Shown: one piece after another, positions 1 through 8,418 of the stretch
Layout: every line of letters starts with the position of its first letter
How positions within the stretch are numbered: position 1 is the stretch's first letter
Assembly: GCA_964453665.1 (NCBI GenBank)
Contig: CAYVQT010000003.1
Span: 26,354 to 90,353, forward strand
Source: DAOUTY01 sp964453665
GTDB taxonomy: Bacteria; Chloroflexota; Dehalococcoidia; SZUA-161
Reading direction: 5' to 3'
DNA: 64,000 bases
Position numbers and translations under genes: made by a program
The notes under the pieces: generated by a model
The model's input: only the letters and a program-made list of their open reading frames with translations
The model's database searches: none
Told to the model about the DNA's origin: nothing

Positions 1-116
1 CCTATCACCACTATAACCATAGCTCAGGCTGAGGCTGTCACTGCCAGTTTCATTCCCCGGGAATAAGATGAGGCAAACTGCCAGTGGGGCGTAATTCGAC
101 GAAAACAGAGGTAACT

Positions 117-1298
117 ATGTCAGCAATGCAACCCGTAGTCGCTGGCACGAAAGCTCAAGCGATGATAAATAAAGCGGGACAGAATGAGTGGCATGACATA
201 AGGCTGGACCTTCTTCTCGAAGTAGGCAAAAAGGCAGGCTCCGCCTCGGAAGTCTCGAGGATGGTCGATGAAATTGTGGCGATGACCCGGCATACTCTGA
301 GGGCATCAGCCTCATCAGTGCTGCTTATAGACGATGAAAGGCAGGAGCTATTCTTCGAGTTCGCCGATGGTGAAGCAGGTGGCGCTTTAAGACGGGCGAG
401 ACTTAGTATACAATCGGGCATAGCCGGCTGGGTAGCCCGCCATGGCTGCCCGTTAATCGTCAACGATGTGTACAATGACCGGCGTTTCTTTGCGGACGTA
501 GACAAAGCTACCGGCTTTGCTACCAAGGCCATCATGTGCGCGCCACTGGTAGCCCGGGGTAAGGTCATAGGTGTAGTCGAGGTGCTCAACAAGCTGGATG
601 GCAGCGACTTCAGTGAGCAGGACTTGGAGACTTTGGTAGCTGTAGCGGCAACAGCAGCGATTGCGATTGAGAACAGCAAGCTCCACCAATTAATCATAGA
701 TGGTTATAAAGGTACCATGCAAGCGCTTGCTGCAGTCATTGATGCCAAAGACCCCTACACCCGTGGCCACTCACAGAGAGTAGTGGAGTACGCTCTACCG
801 GGAGGAGTCTCCCTCTCACTTTCACAAAAGGAGCTTGAAGTACTCGAGTATGCCGGTATTCTTCATGATATAGGTAAGATAGGTATCGCTGATAGCATAC
901 TAAGCAAGCCGGGGAAGCTTACTACCGAGGAGTACTGCGCCTTCCTCGAACACCCCGTGATAGGCGCTAAAATCATAGATGGTATTCCTTTTCTGAACCC
1001 GGTAAAAGGGCTTGTCCTCCATCACCACGAGAGGTACGACGGTACTGGCTACCCGGACGGCCTTAAAGGTGATGATATCCCTATGGGCGCTCGTATACTG
1101 GCTGTGGCTGACACCTTCGACAGCATAACTACAGACCGCCCATACCGCGCCGCACTGAGCACAGAGCATGCCATCCGGGAGCTGCGCAGGTGCTCAGGCA
1201 ACCAGTTCTGTCCTATCGCTGTAGAGGCCTTCATCTCAGGCTTTGAGAAGCGCATACAATATTTGCTCCAGCCCGATTCCCCAATCGCAGTTAAATAG
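117..1298 (+). CDS. GAF / HD-GYP cyclic-di-GMP phosphodiesterase
   Basis: A 393-residue soluble protein. The N-terminal half (about residues 25-175) is a GAF sensor domain with the usual APLVARGKVIGVVEVLNK strand-turn-strand. The C-terminal half is an HD-GYP domain with the motifs DPYTRGHS, GILHDIGKIG, HHHERYDGTGYP and ADTFDSITTDRPYR. All metal-binding His/Asp residues and the GYP motif are present, so it should hydrolyse cyclic di-GMP in the cytoplasm in response to a GAF-bound ligand. I chose the ATG at 117 because AGAGGTAA sits just upstream; the frame is open to a GTG at 84 but that start has no ribosome site. The diguanylate cyclase at 9473 would supply the opposing activity. Function is inferred from intact family motifs; the GAF ligand is unknown. 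Confidence 0.9.
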   Translation: MSAMQPVVAGTKAQAMINKAGQNEWHDIRLDLLLEVGKKAGSASEVSRMVDEIVAMTRHTLRASASSVLLIDDERQELFFEFADGEAGGALRRARLSIQSGIAGWVARHGCPLIVNDVYNDRRFFADVDKATGFATKAIMCAPLVARGKVIGVVEVLNKLDGSDFSEQDLETLVAVAATAAIAIENSKLHQLIIDGYKGTMQALAAVIDAKDPYTRGHSQRVVEYALPGGVSLSLSQKELEVLEYAGILHDIGKIGIADSILSKPGKLTTEEYCAFLEHPVIGAKIIDGIPFLNPVKGLVLHHHERYDGTGYPDGLKGDDIPMGARILAVADTFDSITTDRPYRAALSTEHAIRELRRCSGNQFCPIAVEAFISGFEKRIQYLLQPDSPIAVK

Positions 1299-1328
1299 CG
1301 CCGAGTGTAAGACCATACTAGACCCGTT

Positions 1329-1357
1329 TGTAACTTTATTGTAAACTTGTCGTAATT
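1329..1357 (+). promoter_or_regulatory. Three direct repeats of TGTAA-type at 11-bp period (PhoB/OmpR-box-like)
   Basis: GTAA occurs at 1330, 1341 and 1352, embedded in TTTGTAAC, ATTGTAAA and GTCGTAAT. Exact 11-bp direct-repeat spacing is the binding architecture of OmpR/PhoB-family regulators. The same arrangement occurs at 6620-6645, 7917-7942 and 26645-26670. It lies about 100 bp before the small gene at 1461. The regulator at 7774 is the plausible reader; that is inference. Confidence 0.5.
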
Positions 1358-1460
1358 TTCTTTTCATATAGTTAATCAACCTGTAATCCGCGATGCGTAG
1401 ACTTATACATAAAAAAATGCGACGGGATAACGAGCAAGTTCCCGGGTCAAGGTGTAAGGT

Positions 1461-1673
1461 ATGCGCATATTCGAGAATCTTCGTTATCACAGCAGGCTGG
1501 AGCAACTTTCCGAGGAACGGGAGAAGCTCAAGACCGAACTCGTGCAAACCCAGAGCATGTTACTTTCTATAGAGCAACTCATAGCCGAGGAGATACTGAA
1601 TCAGGCTGCCGATTCTCCGCATTGCGTTATTTCCATTACGGACGGGGAAGCCAAACATCGAGGGCAAAGGTAA
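1461..1673 (+). CDS. Small coiled-coil hypothetical protein
   Basis: A 70-residue protein rich in Glu, Leu, Gln and Lys. Residues 10-50 can form one amphipathic helix or coiled coil (LEQLSEEREKLKTEL), and the tail is polar. I do not recognise a family. A weak AAGGT precedes the ATG. The 11-bp repeats about 100 bp upstream suggest a regulated promoter and are the main reason to think this short frame is expressed. It could also be spurious, since no other hallmark supports it. Confidence 0.4.
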   Translation: MRIFENLRYHSRLEQLSEEREKLKTELVQTQSMLLSIEQLIAEEILNQAADSPHCVISITDGEAKHRGQR

Positions 1674-1759
1674 ACCACATCGAAAGTTTCCCTACACCCC
1701 GCGGGGGGTAACGCGCCATGTCGAACTGTTGTGCATATCCTGGTTAAGGGAGGTTCTCT

Positions 1760-2830
1760 ATGATGAAAACTAAACGAGGTTGGCAGACATCTAAATACAG
1801 GGTCTTCTTCATGCTCACCGCCATAGTCCTTTCAGCGAGTATGATACTCACAGCCTGTACCAGTGAAGAGTCGGCTACCCCCACCCCCGCCGTCACCACC
1901 TCTCCACCCACCGCTCCTGAACCCACCCCCATCCCTACCCCCACAACTACCCTCGGCTCGGTCCAAACACAGGTTGGACAGGAGTTCACCATCACCATCG
2001 ACTCGAACCAGACCACCGGTTACAAGTGGCAACTGGCCCAACCTCTGGATGGAGATTACCTGGAACAGGCGAGCTATGAATATGAAGTGCCCGAGACATC
2101 GCCGGGGCTTGTCGGAGTCGGTGGGGAAGAGCTGTGGACCTTCAGGACAATCGCCGAGGGGGACACAGAGGTCTCTTTAGAATACTGCCAACCGTGGGAC
2201 AGGGAAGCATCACTCGCAGAAGTGAGAACCTATGTGGTACACATCGGACCTATTGAGGCTAACGCAGGGGACGAGTTCACCATCACGGTCGCTTCAAATC
2301 CAACGACCGGCTATGAATGGCAACTGGCCCAGCCGCTGGTTGGTGGTGTTCTCCTGTTCATGTCTTCAGAATATGAGGCTGCCGAGACCGATACGGAAAT
2401 TGAGGGCGCGGGCGGAAAAGATGTCTGGACATTTAAGGCGGAGGGCCTGGGTGACACAAAGGTATCGTTAAAGTATGTACGCCCCTGGGAAGGGAATGCC
2501 ACGCCTGCGGACCAGCGAACCTTCAACATCATCGTCAACTCCACCGAAGTAGACGTGGGGGATGAGTTCACCGTCACCCTGGATTCCAATCCAACGACAG
2601 GCTATGAGTGGCAACTGGCCGATACGCTGGACGGGAGTATACTGGAGCTGGTGGGCTCCGAATACACTGTGCCAAACGATGTGGGGCTCGTGGGGGCCGG
2701 CGGCATAGAGGTCTGGACCTTCAAGGCAGTAGGGTCTGGTGAAACAACTGTACCCATGAATTACGTCCGCCCCTGGGAAGAAGATGGCACGCCCGCAAAA
2801 GCGCTAATGTTCAGTATAACTGTTAGATAG
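1760..2830 (+). CDS. Lipoprotein with three chagasin (I42) protease-inhibitor domains
   Basis: A 356-residue exported lipoprotein. A Lys/Arg-rich start, a hydrophobic stretch (residues 15-30) and the lipobox LTAC place the lipidated Cys at residue 33. A Pro/Thr-rich linker (34-64) is followed by three tandem domains at about 66-165, 166-262 and 263-356. Each has the chagasin/inhibitor I42 signatures: N[QP]TTGY[KE]WQLA, G[VA]GG[EKI]x[LV]WTF and YxxPWE. The family inhibits papain-type cysteine proteases by inserting these loops in the active site. Here the protein would be tethered outside the membrane, guarding against host, competitor or own secreted proteases. The start has GGGAGG upstream; ATG 1760 and 1763 are equivalent choices. 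The three copies have diverged, so duplication is not recent. Confidence 0.88.
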   Translation: MMKTKRGWQTSKYRVFFMLTAIVLSASMILTACTSEESATPTPAVTTSPPTAPEPTPIPTPTTTLGSVQTQVGQEFTITIDSNQTTGYKWQLAQPLDGDYLEQASYEYEVPETSPGLVGVGGEELWTFRTIAEGDTEVSLEYCQPWDREASLAEVRTYVVHIGPIEANAGDEFTITVASNPTTGYEWQLAQPLVGGVLLFMSSEYEAAETDTEIEGAGGKDVWTFKAEGLGDTKVSLKYVRPWEGNATPADQRTFNIIVNSTEVDVGDEFTVTLDSNPTTGYEWQLADTLDGSILELVGSEYTVPNDVGLVGAGGIEVWTFKAVGSGETTVPMNYVRPWEEDGTPAKALMFSITVR

Positions 2831-2849
2831 GGGCTAAGGAAAGGAGAGG

Positions 2850-2894
2850 CTGGAGCATCCGCTCCAGCGGGTGATTGGAGCCGATGCTCCAATC
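2850..2894. repeat. Two adjacent palindromes of the GGAGC-GCTCC family
   Basis: A perfect hairpin at 2850-2867 (CTGGAGC, loop ATCC, GCTCCAG) and another at 2873-2894 (GATTGGAGC, loop CGAT, GCTCCAATC) follow the lipoprotein gene. Close copies of the second occur at 6810-6831 and 8022-8043, so this is a dispersed intergenic palindrome. The first could also act as a transcription terminator, but no T-run follows. Confidence 0.7.
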
Positions 2895-2980
2895 TAACCG
2901 AGAGAGAAAGAACCAGGGGGGCAACGCAACCGACTGCCCAGTAACGAAACGAGCGGCGCAATCGCATAACGAACTACGGT
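2871..2980. repeat. Left arm of a 110-bp imperfect inverted repeat
   Basis: Roughly 80 percent identical to the reverse complement of 6724-6833, judged by eye. Shared blocks include the GATTGGAGC palindrome, CCGAGAGAGAAAG, ACGCAACCG, TAACGAAACGAGCGG and CGCATAACGAA. The two arms flank the tandem-receiver and histidine kinase genes. The rest of the gap to 3196 holds dispersed repeats (3005-3039 and 3091-3155) and no gene. Confidence 0.65.
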
Positions 2981-3004
2981 TCTCAGAAGCTACTATTCTA
3001 TCTG

Positions 3005-3155
3005 CCCTTCGGCAGGCCTGTCCTGAGTTTATCGAAGGGATTAGGGCTTCCCGTAAAGTTATATGCCCCTCCCCCTAACTAACCCACTCCAGCCAGGCTT
3101 CGTCCTGAGGCTCTCTACGAGCCTGAGCCTCAGAGCCGAGGGCAGCCCGAAGGGG
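3005..3155. repeat. Dispersed intergenic repeats (two families)
   Basis: 3005-3039 is an imperfect palindrome starting CCCTTCGGCAGGCC and ending TATCGAAGGG; copies occur at 6953-6987 and 35024-35058. 3091-3155 contains the CCTGAGGCTCTCTACGAG family also seen at 23574-23640 and 26515-26585. Both look like REP-type palindromic elements with no coding capacity. Confidence 0.65.
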
Positions 3156-3196
3156 GAGGGGGAGGGAGGACAGTTACACTACCTTACAACCTTTTG

Positions 3197-3934
3197 TCAT
3201 CTCGCACAGATCTCACCGATAAGCCGGACCACCTCGCCCATATCCAGAGGCTTGTAAAGGCAAGTATAGGCATCATTCTTCAGTGCCTCTTCCACCAACT
3301 CGGCTACCTCCTGGTGGTAGGCAGTCATCATGACAGCTACCACTTCAGGATTAACCCCCCTGATACCCAGATAGGTCTCCAGACCGTTGATGGTCGGCAG
3401 CTTCACATCTATAAAGATGATATCGTACGCCTTTTCCCTCGCCATAGCGATGGCCTCCTCGCCAGTATGAGCGATGCCCACCCTGTAGCCGGCTTCCATC
3501 AGCACGTCCTTGAAGATGACGCACGTCCCCGGGTCGTCGTCAACCACCATTATCAGCGCCCCCTTCCCGGCCTTCCCCATCTCCTCAATGAAGGCGATCA
3601 TTTTCGCGACGTCCAGGGGCTTGTAGAGGACACCATAGGCCCCCTCTTGCAGCGCCTCCTGAATCAAATTCTCAACCGCGTAGGCGGTCATCATCATCAC
3701 CACAGCTTCGGGCCTGATTCCCTTGACCTTCTTGCAGGTCTCCACGCCGTCCATGATCGGCATCTTGATATCCATAAAGATAATGTCGAAGGGCCTCTCC
3801 CTGACTATTTCTATGGCCTTCGCCCCATCGCCGGCGGTGGCGACAGTATACCCTTCATCCTCCAGGATAAGTGACATGGTATCGCAGAGACCGGCATTGT
3901 CATCGACTATGAGAACGCTGGCTTTTTCGTTCAT
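3197..3934 (-). CDS. Tandem-receiver response regulator without output domain
   Basis: 245 residues made of two complete receiver (REC) domains, about 5-120 and 126-245. REC1 has D11-D12, the phospho-acceptor D55 in FMDIKMP, T83 and K105 in YKP. REC2 has D132-D134, D176 in FIDVKLP, a T in MMTAY and K in LYKP. No DNA-binding or enzymatic domain follows, so it probably acts by protein contact or as a phosphate relay or sink. It lies about 170 bp downstream of the histidine kinase at 4108-6426 on the same strand, which is its likely phosphodonor. The two RECs resemble each other, consistent with internal duplication. Confidence 0.88.
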   Translation of the reverse strand: MNEKASVLIVDDNAGLCDTMSLILEDEGYTVATAGDGAKAIEIVRERPFDIIFMDIKMPIMDGVETCKKVKGIRPEAVVMMMTAYAVENLIQEALQEGAYGVLYKPLDVAKMIAFIEEMGKAGKGALIMVVDDDPGTCVIFKDVLMEAGYRVGIAHTGEEAIAMAREKAYDIIFIDVKLPTINGLETYLGIRGVNPEVVAVMMTAYHQEVAELVEEALKNDAYTCLYKPLDMGEVVRLIGEICAR

Positions 3935-4107
3935 ACGACCCCCTTAATATTCATCGTCATTGCGACCCCACCTACCATGCCATTGCAGGCCCTTCGCTTC
4001 ATGTCATTCCGGGCACAGCGAAGCAATCGCCCCGTACCACGGCAGGGGCACAGCGTGCCGAGCCCTAATACCCTCCGTCTCCACGCACATGAACTGCCGG
4101 CTTTAAG

Positions 4108-6426
4108 CTAATGTCCACCTACCGGCAGCCTCACCGTGAAGGTGCTGCCTCTTCCTACCTCACTTTGCGCCTCGATGGTGCCTCCATGCCCTTCAACCAG
4201 GCTCCTGACAATCGCCAGCCCAAGTCCAATCCCCTTGGCCTTGGTGGTGAACAACGGCTCGAAGAGCTTCGCCATGGTCTCATCTGACATGCCAACTCCC
4301 GTATCGGCGAAAGAGACCGCCACCCATCCCGGACCCGGGCTCTCCGAACTGATGGTCAACCGGCCGCCCCCGGGCATCGCCTGCACAGCATTGAGGATGA
4401 TGTTTGCAAGAACCTGACTGAGCTGGTCGGGATCAGCCTGTACCGGCGGCAACGTTTCGTCAAGCTGGCTCACCACCTCAATGTTCTCCGGCACCGCGGT
4501 ATGAGACAGCTCCTCCCGCACAGCATCGTTTATATTCATGCTGCGCTGTATAGGATTCTTCGTGCGGGCGAAATCGAGCAGGTCGCTGATGATACGCTCG
4601 CATGTTGCGACTTCCCGATCCAGCATGTCCAGCGTCCTCCTCACCCTCGGCTCGGGCTCGCGCAGGACCTGGTTAAGGAAATAAGCCGAGCCCTTAATGG
4701 TCGAGAGGGGATTGCGCAGCTCGTGGCCCACCCCGCCAGCCAGTTGCCCCAGAACCGCCAGTTTCTCCTGTCGAACCAGTTGCTCCTGGACATCCTGCAA
4801 CTCCCTGGTACGCTCCTCTACCAGTTCCTCAAGCTGGTATCGGTACTGCGCCAGTTCCGCTTCCGCCCTCTTGCGCTCGGAAATCCTACCCAGGTGCTGC
4901 GCAATGCCATTTATCAGTTGTTTCCCTTCCCTCAGGAAAGGGCCTTCATCTTCCTCAGGTCTCTCTTCCAGGTAGCAGACCTCCAAAGCGCCGGCTCGCT
5001 CACCATGCACAATGATATCGCTCGACAGCTTCCAGGGGGTTTCCCTGAAGTTTGCCGTCGTGAATTCAGCGTCATCCAGTAGGATACGTGCGCAGGTGAT
5101 TTCCGGATACTGACAGGCAGGCGGAATGAGATCTGCCGTACCCTTAAGTATCTGCTCCAGCGAGATGCCCTTCTCCTCCACGAGATAAGAAATCCTATAG
5201 AGGCAATCCAGCTCATTGACCCTTTGCTCAAGATCACATGTCCGCTGCCGCAACTCCTCCTCCGCCCGCTGTCGCTCTTTTTCCTCTCTTTCCCTGTGCA
5301 ATCTGGCATATAAGATCGGCGCTATGTGTCCGGCGATTGTCTCTAATAACTGGATTTCGCTTTCGTCGTAGTCAATGTCCTTGTTGGCGACCTGAAACAG
5401 CCCGATTACTTCACCTTGATATAGGATGGGTAGGGAAATATGTCTTTGTATGGGAATATGCCCCTCAGGCACATTGACAGAACGCTCATTTGTGCATATA
5501 ACCCTTTTCTCCCTGATTGCCCGTTGCCACGTACTGTCACCCCATATCTCGCGGGGGAACACAATATCCTTGCCAGCGACCTGACACTGACTCCAGACGT
5601 CTCTGGTCATGGAAGGGCAAACCAAAGCTCCATCTTCGTCTATGTAGCCAAATACACCATACCTGCTTTCCATCACCTCCAGCACGACATGCAATACCTC
5701 TGCATACATTTCATCATCGGGCACTATAAGGAATATGTTTGCAATTCTGCTCCTGATGGAAAGCTCCCACTCCGATTTTCGCAGCTTCTCCTCCGCACGC
5801 TCGCGCTCCTGCTCCTCCAGCTCCATGCTGTGCAGGGCGAAGGCAATGTCTCCACTGAGTTCCTCGAACAGGGAGCGCTCTTCCTTCTCAGCGATGAGAC
5901 GGGATGGGATAGAAGCAGTAACCACGCCGTAGACCCTCCCGTCGTGTTCCAATCGGGCGGTCATCGCCCCCCCGTTGATGTACTTTTCCGACAGGGGACA
6001 GTCTGTGCAGGTGAATACCGGGTCCTCTATTACCACAACATCCGGCTGATTCAGCGCCCTCCGCCCGCAAGCGGTCAACTCGCCGCGCATCAGCCGTTCC
6101 AGAACCGGATTAAAACCCTCTCCCATACCTGATTCGGCGCACGCCATGAGCTTACCGGAATCATCCAGCAGAGCGATCCAGACATGGTGATAGCCGCGCG
6201 TTTCGATCAGCCTGTCGCAAATACCCCGCAGCAGACTGTCGCGGTCCTTCTCCCTGGTCATGAGCTGGTTGACATTGCGGATAGCGCGCAATACGGCATT
6301 GAGGTGCTCTACCCTCTCCTCCGCTTGCTGTCTCTCGCATTCTACCTTCTCCAACTCAGCGATTCGTATGCGCATTTGCCCCACCCCGCTTGTGGAGCGC
6401 TTTGTTTTACTACCAACGTCCCTCAT
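4108..6426 (-). CDS. Cytosolic multi-GAF sensor histidine kinase (NtrB-like core)
   Basis: 772 residues with no membrane segments. After a short N-terminal coil come three GAF-type sensor regions (about 45-205, 215-385, 405-545) separated by Glu/Arg-rich coiled coils. The first has a Cys cluster, FTCTDCPLS, that could bind a metal or sense redox state. The kinase core has the phospho-acceptor box GGVGHELRNPLSTIKGSAY and an ATPase with NIILNAVQAMPGG (N box), DTGVGMS (G1), LFTTKAKGIGLGLA (F/G2) and GGTIEAQSEVGRGSTF. The HELRNPL form resembles NtrB-class kinases. The likely partner is the tandem-receiver protein downstream. TGTAA repeats at 11-bp period lie about 200 bp upstream, suggesting control by an OmpR-type regulator. 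Activity is well supported; the signal is not known. Confidence 0.88.
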   Translation of the reverse strand: MRDVGSKTKRSTSGVGQMRIRIAELEKVECERQQAEERVEHLNAVLRAIRNVNQLMTREKDRDSLLRGICDRLIETRGYHHVWIALLDDSGKLMACAESGMGEGFNPVLERLMRGELTACGRRALNQPDVVVIEDPVFTCTDCPLSEKYINGGAMTARLEHDGRVYGVVTASIPSRLIAEKEERSLFEELSGDIAFALHSMELEEQERERAEEKLRKSEWELSIRSRIANIFLIVPDDEMYAEVLHVVLEVMESRYGVFGYIDEDGALVCPSMTRDVWSQCQVAGKDIVFPREIWGDSTWQRAIREKRVICTNERSVNVPEGHIPIQRHISLPILYQGEVIGLFQVANKDIDYDESEIQLLETIAGHIAPILYARLHREREEKERQRAEEELRQRTCDLEQRVNELDCLYRISYLVEEKGISLEQILKGTADLIPPACQYPEITCARILLDDAEFTTANFRETPWKLSSDIIVHGERAGALEVCYLEERPEEDEGPFLREGKQLINGIAQHLGRISERKRAEAELAQYRYQLEELVEERTRELQDVQEQLVRQEKLAVLGQLAGGVGHELRNPLSTIKGSAYFLNQVLREPEPRVRRTLDMLDREVATCERIISDLLDFARTKNPIQRSMNINDAVREELSHTAVPENIEVVSQLDETLPPVQADPDQLSQVLANIILNAVQAMPGGGRLTISSESPGPGWVAVSFADTGVGMSDETMAKLFEPLFTTKAKGIGLGLAIVRSLVEGHGGTIEAQSEVGRGSTFTVRLPVGGH

Positions 6427-6619
6427 TTGCTACCTCCTGGATTCGACGGCTTTGCATGGTTATGCGTTCTCCGGCCGCGCGGCCCGTTTTGTCCCCCGTC
6501 CCGCGGTTGCGTCTTCCTCACACTCCCGCATGCTGCGAAAACTGGTTTTTACTCGAATCCGAGCGTATACCAGTGTACGCACACGGGATTAAGAAACTAT
6601 TAACGCAGCAAATTAAAAA

Positions 6620-6646
6620 TTACATAGAGCTTACAAGTAGATTACA
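6620..6646 (-). promoter_or_regulatory. Three TGTAA direct repeats at 11-bp period upstream of the kinase gene
   Basis: On the plus strand TTAC occurs at 6620, 6631 and 6642, which reads TGTAA three times with exact 11-bp spacing on the minus strand, toward the kinase at 6426. Same architecture as 1330, 7917 and 26645. Probable OmpR/PhoB-family binding site. Confidence 0.55.
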
Positions 6647-6723
6647 TTCTCTTAAAAAACGGTGATTTACGGACACAGGGGGGGGCGGTTGGCAGTTTCC
6701 AGGAGCACATACCCGGTTCCGAT

Positions 6724-6833
6724 AACGGTTATTCGTTATGCGGTTGTTCCGCTCGTTTCGTTTACGTTCACCCGGTTGCGTCGCCCACTAGTCCTTTCTC
6801 TCTCGGGTAGATTGGAGCATCGGCTCCAATCAC
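6724..6833. repeat. Right arm of the 110-bp imperfect inverted repeat
   Basis: Reverse complement of 2871-2980, including the perfect palindrome 6810-6831 (GATTGGAGC, ATCG, GCTCCAATC). With the left arm it brackets the tandem-receiver/kinase pair. No transposase is present. Confidence 0.65.
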
Positions 6834-6883
6834 CTACTGCTGAAAGCCGACCGCCAACGGTTCCTATGCAAGGAGCCAGAAGT

Positions 6884-7036
6884 AGCAGGGGCACGGCATG
6901 CCGTGCCCCTGCTTTGGTACTCGGCGATTGCTTCGCGGAGCTTGTCCTGAGCTCTTCGATAAACTCAGGACAGGCTTGCCGAAGGGCGACGTAACTGTTT
7001 CAAGGGTAGGGTGGCCGACGTCGGCCACCCTACCCA
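6884..7036. repeat. Palindrome cluster in the 6427-7090 gap
   Basis: Perfect 30-nt palindrome 6884-6913 centred on CGGCATGCCG; REP-type element 6953-6987 shared with 3005 and 35024; perfect 32-nt palindrome 7005-7036 centred on GCCGACGTCGGC. The last two lie just beyond the end of the regulator gene at 7091 and could terminate its transcript. The gap holds no convincing gene. Confidence 0.7.
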
Positions 7037-7090
7037 TCTGTCCAAGGTCGAAGAATCAATATCGCCTGTATTCTAATACAAGCAGGACAC

Positions 7091-7774
7091 TCAGTCCGGC
7101 TTCTCCAGGAAATAGCCCTGGCCTGCTTTAGTGCAGATAAGCCGGGGGTGGCCGGGGTCTGCCTCGATTTTCCTCCTCAGCCGCCTGATATGAACCCTGA
7201 GGCTGCCCAAAGTCCTCGAGCAGTCATTACCCCATACGTCTTCAACAAGCTTGGAGTATGTCGAGACACTACCATCACCTGCTATCAACCGGTCTAAGAT
7301 GCGGGACTCAAGCGCAGTGAGGTTTATTTCCTTTTCCCCAAAGAGAAGTTGGCGTTCGGAGGGAATAAAGCACATCGTACCGAAATAAACAGGGGGCTCT
7401 TCAGCAGAATCTTCCTCATCCCGTATCCTGGCCTTCACGCGCGCCAGGAACTCAAGCTGTCCACAAGGCTTGACTATGTAATCGTCTGCTCCCCACTCCA
7501 ATCCTTTGACTTTATCGACTTCTTCATCTTTAACAGTGAGGATAACAACGGGCACGGAAGAGAATGAGCGGATCTGCTTCAACACCTCCAGGCCGTTAAT
7601 GTCGGGCAGCCCTAGATCAAGGATAATAATGCTATGGGCTCCACTCTTCGCCAGCTCTATTCCGCGTCTTCCCAAGTGTGTGGATGACAACTGAGCCTTT
7701 GGCCAGCACATTTGAAGCGCCTGCGAAACGGACTCTACGGTACATGGATCATCTTCGACAATCAGCACTTTCAT
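7091..7774 (-). CDS. OmpR/PhoB-family response regulator
   Basis: 227 residues from the internal ATG of MKVLIVEDDP, which matches the usual family start; the frame is open 8 codons further upstream. Receiver domain 1-120 has E7-D8-D9, acceptor D53 in LDLGLPD, T in LTVKD and K in IVKPCG. The C-terminal winged helix (about 130-225) has the family pattern NLTALESRILDRL and LRVHIRRLRRKIEADPGHPRLI, followed by GQGYFL. It binds DNA as a dimer on tandem repeats. An 11-bp-period repeat (7917-7942) lies upstream of its own gene and another (6620-6645) before the next kinase gene on the same strand, pointing to autoregulation and control of that kinase. Confidence 0.9.
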   Translation of the reverse strand: MKVLIVEDDPCTVESVSQALQMCWPKAQLSSTHLGRRGIELAKSGAHSIIILDLGLPDINGLEVLKQIRSFSSVPVVILTVKDEEVDKVKGLEWGADDYIVKPCGQLEFLARVKARIRDEEDSAEEPPVYFGTMCFIPSERQLLFGEKEINLTALESRILDRLIAGDGSVSTYSKLVEDVWGNDCSRTLGSLRVHIRRLRRKIEADPGHPRLICTKAGQGYFLEKPD

Positions 7775-7916
7775 GAATCTACCCAGACCCCGATTCACCT
7801 TGCCCGGGCTGACATACCACCTCCGGCTTTCCTCTAAAAATATGCACGATACCTACGAATCTCCATAATGGTACGCAATCAGCATTAAGAATCGGTTACG
7901 GGCATAAAAGAAGTAA

Positions 7917-7943
7917 TTACAAACAGAATACAGATGTATTACA
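7917..7943 (-). promoter_or_regulatory. 11-bp-period TGTAA repeats upstream of the OmpR-type regulator
   Basis: Plus-strand TTAC, ATAC and TTAC at 7917, 7928 and 7939 read TTGTAA, CTGTAT, TTGTAA on the minus strand, about 140 bp before the start at 7774. Spacing is exactly 11 bp. Likely autoregulatory operator. Apart from this and the palindrome at 8022, the 7775-8108 gap holds nothing I can identify. Confidence 0.55.
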
Positions 7944-8021
7944 ACTAAGGATTCAGGGAAGAAAACAGGAGGGTATAGGGGGTCGCGATTCAGATTTAAC
8001 TCGCCCTTTATAACCGGGGTA

Positions 8022-8043
8022 GATTGGAGCATCCGCTCCAATC
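8022..8043. repeat. GATTGGAGC-ATCC-GCTCCAATC palindrome
   Basis: Perfect 9-bp stem with a 4-nt loop. Third copy of the dispersed palindrome at 2873 and 6810. It lies just past the end of the small gene at 8109 on the minus strand. Confidence 0.7.
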
Positions 8044-8108
8044 ACCGCTGAAGCAGAAGTTCCAGCCTGCCCTTTATCCAACTTAGCAATTCGTCATCCA
8101 TATGCTTA

Positions 8109-8315
8109 CTATTTCAATCTTCCCAAGGCGCTTAGCAGCAAGGCATTCGCCTTGCCCATTTCTTCAGCTGCCTGCATCAATTCGTCATGGATTTCAGTCT
8201 CACCCAGGCCCCTGGCCTTTTCCGCCCACTCCCTGAATTCATCACCATGCTCTTTGTTATGCTTAACCCAGTAGTCCAATAACGCCCTCAATTTATCTTT
8301 CTCAGCTTGTCCCAT
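8109..8315 (-). CDS. Small conserved-looking helical protein
   Basis: 68 residues, all predicted helical, with two amphipathic segments: LLDYWVKHNKEHGDEFREWA and IHDELMQAAEEMGKANALLL. The WVKHNKEHGDEFREWA stretch, with spaced His and Glu, is reminiscent of short four-helix or metal-associated proteins in anaerobes, but I cannot name the family with certainty. A good ribosome site (GGGAGG) precedes the ATG. It is divergent from the membrane protein at 8419, about 100 bp apart. Confidence 0.65.
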   Translation of the reverse strand: MGQAEKDKLRALLDYWVKHNKEHGDEFREWAEKARGLGETEIHDELMQAAEEMGKANALLLSALGRLK

Positions 8316-8418
8316 AATTTTACCTCCCTAATTTCGCTGGCATCAAGAAACGATTATAATTGATTACATAGCACCAGGGCTTAAAATTACCGATACTGGA
8401 AGATGGAGGTAACGAAAT

